Notes: generated from the letters alone by a model not told the origin. Positions 41,699 through 50,679 are shown, counted from the first letter of the stretch. The stretch: 64,000 bases of DNA from Neisseria lisongii (GCF_028463985.1 NZ_CP116766.1:744001-808000); one strand, 5' to 3'. Numbers and translations are program-made.

Positions 41699-42409
41699 TT
41701 ATTTATTTTCGTATTGAGTGGACTCATCGCCGTAATAAAGCACACCCAGCTTAATCGGAATCCGGCCCTGCGATTTGCGGTGTTTGTTGGAATCACGCAG
41801 CGAATAGGCGCAGCCGCAGTATTCCTGCTGGTAGAAGTTTTCCCGTTTGCTGATTTCAATCATGCGGGCGCTGCCGCCGCCTTTGCGCCAGTTGAAATCC
41901 CAATAGACCACATCATCATACGGTGCGGCGGCACGGTGGCCGCAGTCGTTGATTTGTGCCATGTTTTTCCAGCGTGAAATGCCCAGCGAGCTGGTGAACA
42001 CGGGAAAGCCGTGTTCGTGGGCATATTGGGCGGCTTTTTCAAAGCGCATATCGAAACACATGGTGCAGCGTATGCCCCGTTCCGGCTCGAATTCCATGCC
42101 TTTGGCCTTGTCGAACCATTCTTTGCGGTCGTTTTCGTAGTCGTCGTCTTTATCGACAAACGGGATACCGAATTTTTCGGCAAAACGCAGGTTTTCTTCT
42201 TTGCGCAACAGATATTCTTTGAGCGGGTGGATATTGGGGTTGTAGAAATAAATGGTGTAGTCGATGCCGCTGGCGAGCATGGCTTCCATCACTTCGCCGG
42301 AACAGGGGGCGCAGCAGGAATGCAGCAAAACTTTTTTATGGCCGCCCGGCGGAACGAGTACGGGGCGGTCGATGTCGGTAACAAGCGGTGTCTGTGTTGA
42401 ATGTGTCAT
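41699..42409 (-). CDS. queH: Epoxyqueuosine reductase QueH
   Basis: A 236-aa Fe-S enzyme that performs the last step of queuosine synthesis in tRNA. The paired cysteines are in LLHSCCAPCSGEV and further ones in IRCTMCFDMRFE and QQEYCGCAYS, as in QueH (DUF208). The chosen start MTHSTQTPLVTDID gives the usual length; earlier frames overlap the upstream DUS. No queG or other que genes are in the window. Confidence 0.93.
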   Translation of the reverse strand: MTHSTQTPLVTDIDRPVLVPPGGHKKVLLHSCCAPCSGEVMEAMLASGIDYTIYFYNPNIHPLKEYLLRKEENLRFAEKFGIPFVDKDDDYENDRKEWFDKAKGMEFEPERGIRCTMCFDMRFEKAAQYAHEHGFPVFTSSLGISRWKNMAQINDCGHRAAAPYDDVVYWDFNWRKGGGSARMIEISKRENFYQQEYCGCAYSLRDSNKHRKSQGRIPIKLGVLYYGDESTQYENK

Positions 42410-42478
42410 GATTTTGGTTTTTCGGTACGGCAAAACAGGCGACAGTTTAGCAGATGCCGCTGAAATTGGGAAACGGGG

Positions 42479-42551
42479 AGGCCGTCTGAAAACGGGCAAA
42501 GCGGGTTTTTACGCAGCTAAAACCCGTTGCACTCATTTTTCAGACGGCCTC
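42479..42551 (-). terminator. Widely spaced DUS pair after the patatin gene region
   Basis: GAGGCCGTCTGAAAACGGG and TTTTTCAGACGGCCTC flank about 45 bases that contain CGCAGCTAAAACCCGTTGCACTC, a degenerate relative of the ftsK-type repeat. The pair lies between queH and the patatin gene, directly beyond the latter's stop. Confidence 0.6.
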
Positions 42552-42556
42552 AAGTG

Positions 42557-44071
42557 TTAAGGCTGGATTGAAAATGTTTCGTCAGGCATTTGGTTGACCG
42601 CATTAAATTCTTCTGCATCGGGCAAGGTGGCGGGTGGTAGGGATTTTAAGTCGTCTTCGGATACTTTTTCGAGCGGTGCCAGCAAAATTTCTTCATTCGG
42701 ACGAGCGGACAGGGTTTGCAGCAGTCGGCGGTATTCTTGGGAATGTTTCATCAGCTCGGCGGCGGCGTGGCGCAGGTCGTCCACATCTTGCGGCGGCAAA
42801 TAGAAGCTGGTCGGAATGTTCAACACTTTTTGGCGGAACGCAGGGTCGGGCAAGTCCTTGAGATTGAGGCTGACAAACGAGAGCGAAATCGGTTGCCCGT
42901 CCGGGCCTTTGTAACCGTCGGCATTCCAGCGGTCGGTAAACTCACGGAAGCGGCGCAGCGATTCCTGCGAATATTTGGCAATCGGAATATCGATGACAGC
43001 ATTGACCACGTCGCGCAGGCCGGGGACGGCTGCGGTTTCGTCCAAAGTGCGGGACTCTCGGTTTTGGGCATTGACGCTGATCACAACAATACGGCGGATT
43101 TTCCGGTTCGCCATCTGCTGCACCAGCATATTGCCGGAATAAAGATCGTTCATGTCCAGCAGGCTGCGCATACCGAGGTTGTCGGTCAGGCCGCCGTCAA
43201 GCAGGTGGATATAGGGGCGTTTGCTGCTGTCGCTGTATTGCTTGATGTTGTTGCCGAGTTCCTGACGGGTTTTGTTCTGCTGCTGGGTGTTGCCTTGCGC
43301 CATCGCCGCCTGCATTCTTTGCGGCAAGGTGTAGTTGCAGTTGCCGCCGTGGTTGTTGAGCGTAATCGGCGAGAAAATCATCGGCACGGCGCTGGAAGCG
43401 GCAACTGCCCTTGCCAGCCGCAGTTTGCTCAGGTTCAGACACATCGGGTCGAAATATTCCTGCGTAAAATTCAGCCGCTCGCCCAAGCCCATATCGGTGG
43501 CGGTGATGATGGCAAACGGGCCTTTGCGCCGTTTTTCCAAATCTTCGAAAGTGGCTTTGCCGAAAAGATAGAGTTCAAACTGCTCTTGCAGCAAATCGCC
43601 CCGCCCGAATTCAGGCGAGGTCAGGCGGGGAATGTTGGCGAGGGAAAACGCTTGTTTCAATACCTGTTTTTGGAAATTCTGCCGCAAAAAGCGTTTGTAA
43701 AACAGCGGAATGGTTTGACTGCCCTGCAGTGAGAAATAGGTTGCCAATACCGAACCGCCCGATACGCCGACCACCAAATCGACATTTTCCAGCAGGGATT
43801 TTTCTTCGCCGCTGATGGTTACTTTCTGCTGGTTGAGCTGTTCCAACACGCCGTAGCCCAAAGCCGCCGCCCGTGTGCCGCCGCCGGAAAACATCAACAC
43901 GATAAAGGTATCGTCCTGACGGCGGTTTTTTTGGGCGGTTTCCAAACGGTAGCCCTGATCGGGCGTGATTTTGCTGATGGTCGGCAAGGGCTGGTAGCGG
44001 ATGGCGGAACACGCCGAGAGCAGGGCGGTACTCAACGCAGCAATCAGTAATGCAGAACGGCGGGGAAACAT
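42557..44071 (-). CDS. Patatin-like phospholipase lipoprotein
   Basis: A 504-aa protein starting with a lipoprotein signal (LIAALSTALLSAC, lipid-modified Cys21). The patatin fold is shown by the oxyanion loop SGGGTRAAALGYG near residue 63, the nucleophile Ser104 in VGVSGGSVLA and the catalytic Asp in LLDGGLTDNLG near 292. Members hydrolyse phospholipid or lysophospholipid acyl chains. Placement in the cell envelope suggests a role in membrane lipid turnover or on the cell surface. It lies upstream of queH and 75 bases downstream of plsY on the same strand. Confidence 0.9.
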   Translation of the reverse strand: MFPRRSALLIAALSTALLSACSAIRYQPLPTISKITPDQGYRLETAQKNRRQDDTFIVLMFSGGGTRAAALGYGVLEQLNQQKVTISGEEKSLLENVDLVVGVSGGSVLATYFSLQGSQTIPLFYKRFLRQNFQKQVLKQAFSLANIPRLTSPEFGRGDLLQEQFELYLFGKATFEDLEKRRKGPFAIITATDMGLGERLNFTQEYFDPMCLNLSKLRLARAVAASSAVPMIFSPITLNNHGGNCNYTLPQRMQAAMAQGNTQQQNKTRQELGNNIKQYSDSSKRPYIHLLDGGLTDNLGMRSLLDMNDLYSGNMLVQQMANRKIRRIVVISVNAQNRESRTLDETAAVPGLRDVVNAVIDIPIAKYSQESLRRFREFTDRWNADGYKGPDGQPISLSFVSLNLKDLPDPAFRQKVLNIPTSFYLPPQDVDDLRHAAAELMKHSQEYRRLLQTLSARPNEEILLAPLEKVSEDDLKSLPPATLPDAEEFNAVNQMPDETFSIQP

Positions 44072-44146
44072 GGTTGCTCTTTCGGAAAAAAGGATGGGAC
44101 AATAAGTTGGTAAAAAGACCCGAAATCATCGGGCCTGAAACATTAA

Positions 44147-44752
44147 CTATTCGGCTTTGTCGCCGATTTTGCTTTCTCTGCCTTGCAGCAGGTTCAGAAT
44201 ATTGCTTTTGTGCCGCCACAACACCAGCAGCGCAATCACCGCCGTGGCCGCTGCCCATGAGGCGTGGGGCATCAGGATATAGGCAATCAGCGGGCTGGCA
44301 ACGGTGGCAGCGAGTGCGGCGAGGGAAGAGACTTTGAAACCGAACGCCATCACCAGCCAAATCAGGGCGCAAAGTAGGGCGGTCGGCCATGATAAGGCCA
44401 GCAGTACGCCCAATGCGGTCGCCACGCCTTTGCCGCCTTTAAAGCCGAAAAACACCGGCCACATATGTCCGACCAGCGCCGCTATGGCTGCCACGGCGAC
44501 GGTATCGTGGTGCAAATCGAGCGGTGTTTGCAGCAGGCGTACCAAAGCCACCGCCGCCACGCCTTTGAGTGCATCGCCCAAGAGCGTCAGCGCCGCCGCC
44601 GATTTTTTGCCGCTGCGCAAGACATTGGTGGCACCGGGATTGCCCGAGCCGTAAGTGCGGGGGTCGGCCATGCCGTAGCATTTGGAAACCACCACTGCAA
44701 ACGAAACCGAACCGATTAAATAGGCGGAAGTTACCGCTAATATGTTGTACAT
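44147..44752 (-). CDS. plsY: Glycerol-3-phosphate acyltransferase PlsY
   Basis: A 201-aa inner-membrane enzyme that transfers the acyl group from acyl-phosphate to glycerol 3-phosphate, the first step in phospholipid synthesis. The motifs are YLIGSVSFAVVVSK at the N-terminus, YGSGNPGATNVLRSG and FFGFKGGKGVATALGVLL. About five membrane segments are seen. It overlaps nothing but is divergent from folB with a gap of 58 bases. Confidence 0.96.
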   Translation of the reverse strand: MYNILAVTSAYLIGSVSFAVVVSKCYGMADPRTYGSGNPGATNVLRSGKKSAAALTLLGDALKGVAAVALVRLLQTPLDLHHDTVAVAAIAALVGHMWPVFFGFKGGKGVATALGVLLALSWPTALLCALIWLVMAFGFKVSSLAALAATVASPLIAYILMPHASWAAATAVIALLVLWRHKSNILNLLQGRESKIGDKAE

Positions 44753-44810
44753 TCTGTATGCTTTGCTTACAATAAAGACCTTATTCTATCCAAAAAAACG
44801 GATACTGGAA

Positions 44811-45161
44811 ATGGATAAAATCTTTTTGCACGGGATGAAAGCCGATACGCTGATTGGTGTGTATGACTGGGAACGGGAACACCGCCAGACGCTGGTAATC
44901 GATTTGGACATCGGCATTGCCGAAAAACAGGCGCTCAGTGATGATATTGCCGATACGGTTCACTACGGCGAAGTGTGCGAAGCCGTGCGCAGCAGTTTGC
45001 GGAATCAGGATTTTCTGCTGCTGGAAATGCTGGCGGAACACATTGCCGCTTTGGTGTTGAACGATTTCAAGGCATTATGGGTGCGGGTAAAAGTGGTGAA
45101 ACCGGGGATTTTGCCCGATGTAAAAGAAGTCGGTGTGGAAATCGAACGCAGCGCCGATTAA
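44811..45161 (+). CDS. folB: Dihydroneopterin aldolase
   Basis: A 116-aa folate pathway enzyme that cleaves dihydroneopterin to hydroxymethyl-dihydropterin. Family marks are the start MDKIFLHGMKADTLIGVYDWERE, HYGEVCEAV and FLLLEMLAEHIA with the binding Glu, and KPGILPDVKEVGVEIER. The start at 44811 is chosen over an upstream frame that would overlap plsY. The plsY-folB divergent order is common in proteobacteria. Confidence 0.95.
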   Translation: MDKIFLHGMKADTLIGVYDWEREHRQTLVIDLDIGIAEKQALSDDIADTVHYGEVCEAVRSSLRNQDFLLLEMLAEHIAALVLNDFKALWVRVKVVKPGILPDVKEVGVEIERSAD

Positions 45162-45172
45162 CGGATTAATCA

Positions 45173-45229
45173 GGCCGTCTGAAAATTTAGATAAATTTAG
45201 ATAGATGACACTCATTTTTCAGACGGCCT
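45173..45229 (+). terminator. DUS pair after folB
   Basis: CAGGCCGTCTGAAAATTTAG faces TTTTTCAGACGGCCTTAC. The loop contains the repeat GATAAATTTAGATAGATGA. Confidence 0.6.
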
Positions 45230-45244
45230 TACTAGGGGAAAAAT

Positions 45245-45778
45245 ATGGATTTGACTGAAACCAAATTAAGCAGCGAACCGATTTACCAAGGTTCGTTTGT
45301 TACCATCAGTCGGGACAGCGTACGCCTGCCCAACGGCAACGAAAGCAGCCGCATTGTCATCCGCCACCCCGGAGCGGCGTGTGTGTTGGCGGTTACCGAT
45401 GACGACTGCGTCGTTTTGGTGCGACAGTGGCGTTATGCGGCGGATCGGGCGGTGTTGGAACTGCCGGCGGGCAAGCTCGATGCGGGCGAAGACCCTGCCG
45501 TTTGCGCTTTGCGGGAATTGGGCGAAGAAACGCCGTACACCGCCGACAGCGTGAAGCTGCTGCACACGTTTTACACGGCGGTTGGTTTTTGCGATGAAAA
45601 AATGTATCTCTACCAAGCCCAAGGCGTGCGCCTCGGTAGCACCTTGTCCCCCGATGAAGACGAGTTTACCGAAACGGTATTGATGAGCCGGGAAGAAGTG
45701 AAAGCGGCTTTGGCAAACAATCAGATTGAAGACGGGAAAACGCTGGCGGGTCTGCAATATTGGTTGTTGAACAGCTAA
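45245..45778 (+). CDS. Nudix hydrolase, ADP-ribose pyrophosphatase-like
   Basis: A 177-aa Nudix protein close to NudF/ADPRase. The box is LPAGKLDAGEDPAVCALRE followed by LGEETPY. The pattern is intact except that the invariant Gly of EEXG is Pro (EETP, near residue 96), which may alter the helix cap. Downstream, FYTAVGFCDEKMYLYQA resembles ADPRases that use a second metal loop. It probably hydrolyses ADP-ribose or related sugar nucleotides, with substrate unproven. It follows folB behind a DUS pair. Confidence 0.9.
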   Translation: MDLTETKLSSEPIYQGSFVTISRDSVRLPNGNESSRIVIRHPGAACVLAVTDDDCVVLVRQWRYAADRAVLELPAGKLDAGEDPAVCALRELGEETPYTADSVKLLHTFYTAVGFCDEKMYLYQAQGVRLGSTLSPDEDEFTETVLMSREEVKAALANNQIEDGKTLAGLQYWLLNS

Positions 45779-45875
45779 ATATTTATACAGTCAATACAAA
45801 ACATCCGCCCACCCGCTGTTCTGAATTTTTCAGGAATAACGGGTAGTCGGATGTTTGTGTATTTTTCAGACGGCC

Positions 45876-46328
45876 TCAACCCCGTCCGGTGCTGCCGAAG
45901 CCGCCTTCGCCCCGCTCGCTGGCGGCAAATTCGTCCACCACTTTAAATGCCGCCTGCACCACAGGCACAATCACCATCTGTGCAATGCGTTCCATCGGCT
46001 CGACCGTAAACGCTTCTTTGCCCCGATTCCACAGCGACACTTTCAATTCGCCCTGATAATCCGAATCAATCAGCCCCACCAAATTGCCCAATACGATGCC
46101 GTGTTTGTGTCCCAAACCGGAGCGGGGAAGCAGAACGGCGGCGTAGTCGGGATTGGCAAGGTAAACTGCCAGACCGGTCGGCACCAAATAAGTATCGCCC
46201 GGCTGAAGCACCACGGCTTCGTCCAAGCAGGCACGCAGATCCAAGCCGGCCGAGCCGGGCGTGGCGTATGCGGGCAAATGTTGCGCCATTTTCGGATTTA
46301 AGATTTTCAGTTCCACTTCGGTTTGCAT
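45876..46328 (-). CDS. dut: dUTP diphosphatase (dUTPase)
   Basis: A 150-aa trimeric enzyme that converts dUTP to dUMP, keeping uracil out of DNA. All five motifs appear in order: PGSAGLDLRA, LLPRSGLGHKHGI, GNLVGLIDSDYQGEL, RIAQMVIVP and the C-terminal ERGEGGFGSTGRG. It works in the same pathway as the uracil glycosylase ung in this window. A DUS abuts the stop codon. Confidence 0.97.
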   Translation of the reverse strand: MQTEVELKILNPKMAQHLPAYATPGSAGLDLRACLDEAVVLQPGDTYLVPTGLAVYLANPDYAAVLLPRSGLGHKHGIVLGNLVGLIDSDYQGELKVSLWNRGKEAFTVEPMERIAQMVIVPVVQAAFKVVDEFAASERGEGGFGSTGRG

Positions 46329-46457
46329 GATGTTTTCCGTTTTCCAATAATCAAACTTCGGATTATAGCCGAAATCTTAGGCATGATGCCGTCTGAAAAG
46401 TGCAAAATGCCGCTCTGCTCTGTTATCATAGCCGTGATTGATGACTGGAGAATAAAA

Positions 46458-47090
46458 ATGAATTTGCACGATATTCGGGAAGATTACAGCAAACAGGAAT
46501 TATCGGAAGCGCAATGCCATGCCGATCCGATTGTTCAGTTTGAACAATGGCTCAACGAAGCGGTTCAGGCGCAGGTAAACGAGCCGACGGCGGTCAATGT
46601 GGCGGCGGTGGGCGAAGACGGCCGCCCCAACAGCCGCATGGTGCTGCTCAAAGAAGTCAATCCGCAGGGCTTTGTGTTTTTTACCAATTACAACAGCCGC
46701 AAAGGCAAATCGTATGCCGCCCATCCGTTTGCGGCGATGACGTTTTTCTGGCCGGAGTTGGAACGGCAAGTGCGGGTGGAAGGGCGGATTGAAAAACTGT
46801 CTGCCGAGGCTTCGGACGAATATTTCGACAGCCGCCCCTATACCAGCCGCATCGGTGCGTGGGCGAGCGATCAGAGCGAAGTGATTTCCGGCAAGGCGGT
46901 TTTGGTGGCCAAAGCTGCGGCTATCGGCGCACGCCATCCGCTGCATGTTCCCCGTCCGCCGCATTGGGGCGGCTATCTGGTGCTGCCCGACCGCATCGAA
47001 TTTTGGCAAGGCCGCCCGAGCCGTCTGCACGACCGTATCCAATACCGTTTGGAAAACGGCATGTGGATTCGGGAACGTTTGTCGCCTTAA
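46458..47090 (+). CDS. pdxH: Pyridoxine 5'-phosphate oxidase
   Basis: A 210-aa FMN enzyme that makes PLP. Typical sequences are MNLHDIREDYSKQELSE at the start, DGRPNSRMVLLKEVN, FFTNYNSRKGKSYAAHPFAAMTFFW (written here in parts of the FMN site), and the end segment RIQYRLENGMWIRERLSP. The start at 46458 has GGAG eight bases upstream. PLP serves IscS, GlyA and others encoded nearby. Confidence 0.96.
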   Translation: MNLHDIREDYSKQELSEAQCHADPIVQFEQWLNEAVQAQVNEPTAVNVAAVGEDGRPNSRMVLLKEVNPQGFVFFTNYNSRKGKSYAAHPFAAMTFFWPELERQVRVEGRIEKLSAEASDEYFDSRPYTSRIGAWASDQSEVISGKAVLVAKAAAIGARHPLHVPRPPHWGGYLVLPDRIEFWQGRPSRLHDRIQYRLENGMWIRERLSP

Positions 47091-47278
47091 GCGATAAATA
47101 TTTAGAAATAATGCACGTTTTTAATAAAATCAGGTAGAATGCCGCCCTTATGCCGTCTGAAAATGCTGTTTCAGCGGATCAAACCGATTAACTGTCCTGC
47201 CGCATGATGATTGCCGCAGAAGAACCATTGCCCGATTGTGTGCTTAAGCTGTTCGGGAAATGCGTTAGGAGTAAAACC

Positions 47279-48343
47279 ATGTCTAAAAAACAACCTACCA
47301 GCAAACGTGAATGGCGCGACGGCGCTGCTTCGGCGGGTGTGAAAAAACCGGCTGCGGCTTCCGCCAAAAAAGCGGCACATCCGTTCAAAGGCGAAGCAAA
47401 ACGCCAATCTTCAGACAAACGCAAGGCGTTTTCAGACGGCCTGCAGACGCAGGGGCGTGAAAAAGCGGTGAAACAGCGTGCCGATAAGGCGAAAAAACTG
47501 GTGGTGCGCAATCCGAACCAGAAAATTCTGGAACACGCCCGTGATTTGAAAGAGCGGCGCAGCGATTTGTCCCGTTTCGAGCCGGAGCGTCTGCAAAAAG
47601 TGCTGGCGGCTTCGGGTGTCGGTTCGCGCCGGGAAATGGAAGAATGGATTACCAACGGTTGGGTAACGGTAAACGGCCGTGTGGCGCAGTTGGGCGAAAA
47701 AGTAACGCCCGACGACCACGTTACCGTAAAAGGCAACATCATCAAGCTGAAATGGGCCGACCGTTTGCCGAGAATCATTCTGTATTACAAACAGGAAGGC
47801 GAAATCGTTTCTCGGGACGACCCTCAGGGGCGGGTGAGTATTTTCGACCGTCTTCCGCAGGCGGCAAGCAGCCGCTGGGTTGCCATCGGGCGTTTGGACA
47901 TCAACACCAGCGGCCTACTGATTATCACCACTTCGGGCGAACTGGTGCAGCGTTTTGCCCACCCGAGTTTTGAAGTGGAACGGGAATACGCCGTGCGGGT
48001 GCTGGGCGAATTGACGACCGAACAAATGCGTATGCTGACCGAAGAGGGCGTGATGCTGGAAGACGGTTTGGCGAAAGTCGAGCGGATTTACGAGCAGGGC
48101 GGCGAGGGCGCAAACAAATGGTATAACGTGGTGATTAAAGAAGGCCGCAATCGGGAAGTACGCCGCATTTTTGAAAGTCAGGGTTTGACCGTCAGCCGCT
48201 TGGTGCGGGTCGGTTTCGGCCCGATCGGCTTGCCGAACCGCCTGAAGCGGGGACAGTTTTACGAACTCAATCCGGCGGAAGTCGCCAATATCATCAAATG
48301 GGCGGATATGCTGCTTCCGGGCGAACGCCGCCGCCGTTCTTAA
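47279..48343 (+). CDS. rluB: Pseudouridine synthase of the RsuA/RluB/E/F family
   Basis: A 354-aa enzyme with a Lys/Ala-rich N-terminal extension of about 95 residues, then an S4 RNA-binding domain (ERLQKVLAASGVGSRREMEE) and the synthase core. The catalytic Asp is in AIGRLDINTSGLLIIT, followed by FEVEREYAVRVLGE. RluB modifies U2605 of 23S rRNA; the exact member cannot be fixed by reading. The start has AGGAG seven bases upstream. A DUS in the extension encodes AFSDGLQT. It is the last gene before the MITE at 48392. Confidence 0.88.
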   Translation: MSKKQPTSKREWRDGAASAGVKKPAAASAKKAAHPFKGEAKRQSSDKRKAFSDGLQTQGREKAVKQRADKAKKLVVRNPNQKILEHARDLKERRSDLSRFEPERLQKVLAASGVGSRREMEEWITNGWVTVNGRVAQLGEKVTPDDHVTVKGNIIKLKWADRLPRIILYYKQEGEIVSRDDPQGRVSIFDRLPQAASSRWVAIGRLDINTSGLLIITTSGELVQRFAHPSFEVEREYAVRVLGELTTEQMRMLTEEGVMLEDGLAKVERIYEQGGEGANKWYNVVIKEGRNREVRRIFESQGLTVSRLVRVGFGPIGLPNRLKRGQFYELNPAEVANIIKWADMLLPGERRRRS

Positions 48344-48351
48344 ACCGTAAA

Positions 48352-48391
48352 AGCCGTCTGAAAACAGGAATTATCGTTTTTCAGACGGCCT
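48352..48391 (+). terminator. DUS hairpin after rluB, disrupted by a MITE
   Basis: AAGCCGTCTGAAAACAGG and TTTTTCAGACGGCCT pair with a short loop. The T-tract that should follow appears only after the MITE, at 48535 (GGCCTTTTTCTTTT). Confidence 0.7.
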
Positions 48392-48534
48392 GAGACCTTT
48401 GCAAAACCCTAGATTTGAGTACAGTTCGAAGTTATAGCAGCACAAAAATCGAAGACATATCATGAAGATAGGCAAGATTTTGAGCAGCGCATAACAAAGA
48501 AATGTACCAAAGATAGGGAATTTGCAAAGGTCTC
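48392..48534. mobile_element. 143-bp MITE with IS5/IS1106-like ends
   Basis: GAGACCTTTGCAAA and TTTGCAAAGGTCTC are perfect 14-bp inverted ends. They match the ends I recall for the neisserial IS1106/IS5 family. The interior has no frame of note. GGCCT flanks the element on both sides, consistent with a short target duplication in the terminator's T-tract. Confidence 0.8.
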
Positions 48535-48568
48535 GGCCTTTTTCTTTTGTGCTTGTGAAACATCAACC

Positions 48569-49507
48569 ATGTTCGACATACAAACCGACAACAGCCGCAT
48601 CATATTAAATCATCAGGGCAGACGGCGGGCGGAAATTTACCTGTTCGGCGCATTGCTCAACCGTTATGAAATCGAACTTACCGACGGCAGCCGCTTCAAC
48701 GCCGTGCAGGGCTATGAAAACCCGCAGCAGGCGAGGGAAACGCTGACAGCAGGCTTTCACAGCGCCAAACTCAGCCCGTTTGCCTGTCGTATCCGCTGCG
48801 GGCAATACCGTTTTGACGGGCAGGAATATTGTGTCGGTAAACACCAAATTGCCGGACACGCCGCCCACGGTTTGATGTATGACGCTGATTTTGCACTGAT
48901 CGGCAGCGGCAGCAATGCAGAATCGGCATGGGCAGAACTGGCGGCGGATTATCGGGCGCAGGAAGCCGGTTTCCCGTTTGCCTACCGTCTGCAAATCCGC
49001 TATTGCCTGACGGCGCAGGGCTTGGAAACCGTAACGCTGGTACGCAATACCGGCCGCAGCGCCATGCCGCTGGCAGACGGCTGGCATCCTTATTTCACCT
49101 TGGGCGGCAGTGTCGATGAATGGACGCTGCAACTCAACAGCCGCAGCAGGCTGGTGTTTGACCAAGATTTGGTTGCCAACGGCGAAATACTTGCCGACAA
49201 CCGGTTTGCAAATGCCCGCAGTTTAGCGGGTATCGAACTGGACAACAGTTTTATTCTCGACAGCTTCGACCGACCCGCCTGCATTTTGCGCAGCAGCAAC
49301 TACCGCCTGAGCATTTTCCCCGAACCCTCTTACCCGTATCTGCAAATCTACATTCCGCCCGCAAGGCAGTCGCTGGCGCTGGAAAACCTCAGCGGTGCGC
49401 CCGACTGCTTTAACAACGGCTTAGGTTTGACGGTATTGGCAGCCGGGGAAGAAAAACGGTTTGCCACACGGTATGTCTTGGAAACTTGCGAAAGCGAGGC
49501 AGCATAG
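48569..49507 (+). CDS. Aldose 1-epimerase-family protein
   Basis: A 312-aa galactose-mutarotase-fold protein (COG2017). Conserved residues are the His of AGHAAHGLMYD, the His of LADGWHPYFTLGG and the Glu of SLALENLSGAPDCFN. It probably interconverts sugar anomers or binds a phosphosugar; YeaD-type relatives are annotated as hexose-6-phosphate epimerases. The start codon follows the MITE by 34 bases, so the promoter may lie inside or be affected by the element. Confidence 0.82.
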   Translation: MFDIQTDNSRIILNHQGRRRAEIYLFGALLNRYEIELTDGSRFNAVQGYENPQQARETLTAGFHSAKLSPFACRIRCGQYRFDGQEYCVGKHQIAGHAAHGLMYDADFALIGSGSNAESAWAELAADYRAQEAGFPFAYRLQIRYCLTAQGLETVTLVRNTGRSAMPLADGWHPYFTLGGSVDEWTLQLNSRSRLVFDQDLVANGEILADNRFANARSLAGIELDNSFILDSFDRPACILRSSNYRLSIFPEPSYPYLQIYIPPARQSLALENLSGAPDCFNNGLGLTVLAAGEEKRFATRYVLETCESEAA

Positions 49508-49559
49508 CAAAGCCTTACTGACTGAAAAATTTCCCTGATTTTCAGCAAATATATTCTTT

Positions 49560-49605
49560 AAGGCCGTCTGAAAAATGCCACAATCCGGTTTTTCAGACGG
49601 CCTTG
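49560..49605 (+). terminator. DUS hairpin after the aldose-epimerase-like gene
   Basis: AAGGCCGTCTGAAAAATG and CGGTTTTTCAGACGGCCTT pair across about 10 bases. Confidence 0.75.
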
Positions 49606-49667
49606 CTTTCTGCAGAACAGATAACTTGGCGTATAATACCGGCATTTATATTCAGGAACACATCACT

Positions 49668-50501
49668 ATGGATTGGCAGGGACGCAGACAAAGTTCTAAT
49701 GTAGAAGACCGTCGGGGTGCTTCGGGCGGAGGCGGCGGCAAAACGCCGGGGATTCTCGGCATTATCGTGCTGCTGGTCGGCGCATATTACGGCGTGGATT
49801 TGTCCGGCATTGTCGGTACGCCGAGCTTGGGAACATCGGTTTCCCAACAATCTACGCTTGATCCGCAGCAGGAAAACCAGTTGAACGAGTTGGCAAGAGT
49901 GGTGTTGGCGGATACCGAAGCGACATGGAGCGAATATTTCGCCCGCGACGGCCGCCAATACACGCCGACAACCATGGTGCTGTACACCGGCGGCACCCAA
50001 ACCGCCTGCGGCATGGGCCAAGCGGCGATGGGCCCGTTTTATTGTCCGGGCGACCGCAAAGTCTATCTGGATTTGTCGTTTTACGAAGACATGCGCACCA
50101 AGCTCAAATCCGCCAGCGACGCAGCGTTTGCCTATGTGATCGCCCACGAAGTCGGCCACCATATCCAAAACCTGCTCGGCATCTTGCCTAAAGTGAACCA
50201 AATGCAGCAGCGTGCGTCCAAAAGCGAAGCCAATGCACTTTCTGTAAAACTCGAATTGCAGGCCGACTGCTTCGCCGGCGTATGGGGACACTTCGCCGTC
50301 GGCAAAAAACTCTTTGAAGCAGGCGATATTGAAAAAGCCATGCTGGCGGCAGAATCAGTGGGCGACGACCGTCTGCAGCATGAAGCGCAGGGCTATGTCG
50401 TTCCCGACAGCTTCACCCACGGCTCGTCCGCCGACCGCATGAAATGGCTGCAAACCGGCCTGCAAAGCGGCGACATCAACCAATGCAACACATTCCGCTG
50501 A
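49668..50501 (+). CDS. YpfJ-family putative neutral zinc metallopeptidase
   Basis: A 277-aa protein with one N-terminal membrane segment (ILGIIVLLVGAYYGV, about residues 25-45) after a Gly-rich stretch. The mature part has MVLYTGGTQTACGMGQAAMGP, then FAYVIAHEVGHHIQ with the HEXXH zinc motif and QADCFAGVWGHFA with the third ligand region. The function of the YpfJ family is unproven; the fold is that of neutral zinc peptidases (DUF2321-like/PF04228). The start ATG at 49668 lies about 30 bases past a TATAAT. Confidence 0.9.
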   Translation: MDWQGRRQSSNVEDRRGASGGGGGKTPGILGIIVLLVGAYYGVDLSGIVGTPSLGTSVSQQSTLDPQQENQLNELARVVLADTEATWSEYFARDGRQYTPTTMVLYTGGTQTACGMGQAAMGPFYCPGDRKVYLDLSFYEDMRTKLKSASDAAFAYVIAHEVGHHIQNLLGILPKVNQMQQRASKSEANALSVKLELQADCFAGVWGHFAVGKKLFEAGDIEKAMLAAESVGDDRLQHEAQGYVVPDSFTHGSSADRMKWLQTGLQSGDINQCNTFR

Positions 50502-50557
50502 CCCAACCCGCAAAGCCCGTTTTCAGACGGCCTTTGAATCAGGCGATACACTAAAAA

Positions 50558-50661
50558 ATAGTGGATTCACTTTAAAAGAAGACAAGGCGGCGAGCCGCAG
50601 ACAGTATAAATAATACGGCAAGGCAAGCCAACGCCGTATTATTTTAAAGTGAATTCACTAT
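50558..50661. mobile_element. Correia-like miniature element upstream of pgm
   Basis: A 104-bp element with near-perfect 20-bp inverted ends: ATAGTGGATTCACTTTAAAA at the left and ATAGTGAATTCACTTTAAAA at the right read inverted. The core (reverse strand) reads GCGTTGGCTTGCCTTGCCG ... TATACTGTCTGCGGC ... CGCCTTG, almost identical to that of 14903-15007. Its right end, TTCACTATATTAG, is only 19 bases from the pgm start and could supply a promoter. Confidence 0.85.
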
Positions 50662-50679
50662 ATTAGAGAAGGAACAATC

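Noticed and set aside
45780..45875. Gene between the Nudix and dut genes
   Set aside because: The region holds a weak palindrome (CATCCGCC / GGATG type) and a single DUS but no credible frame.
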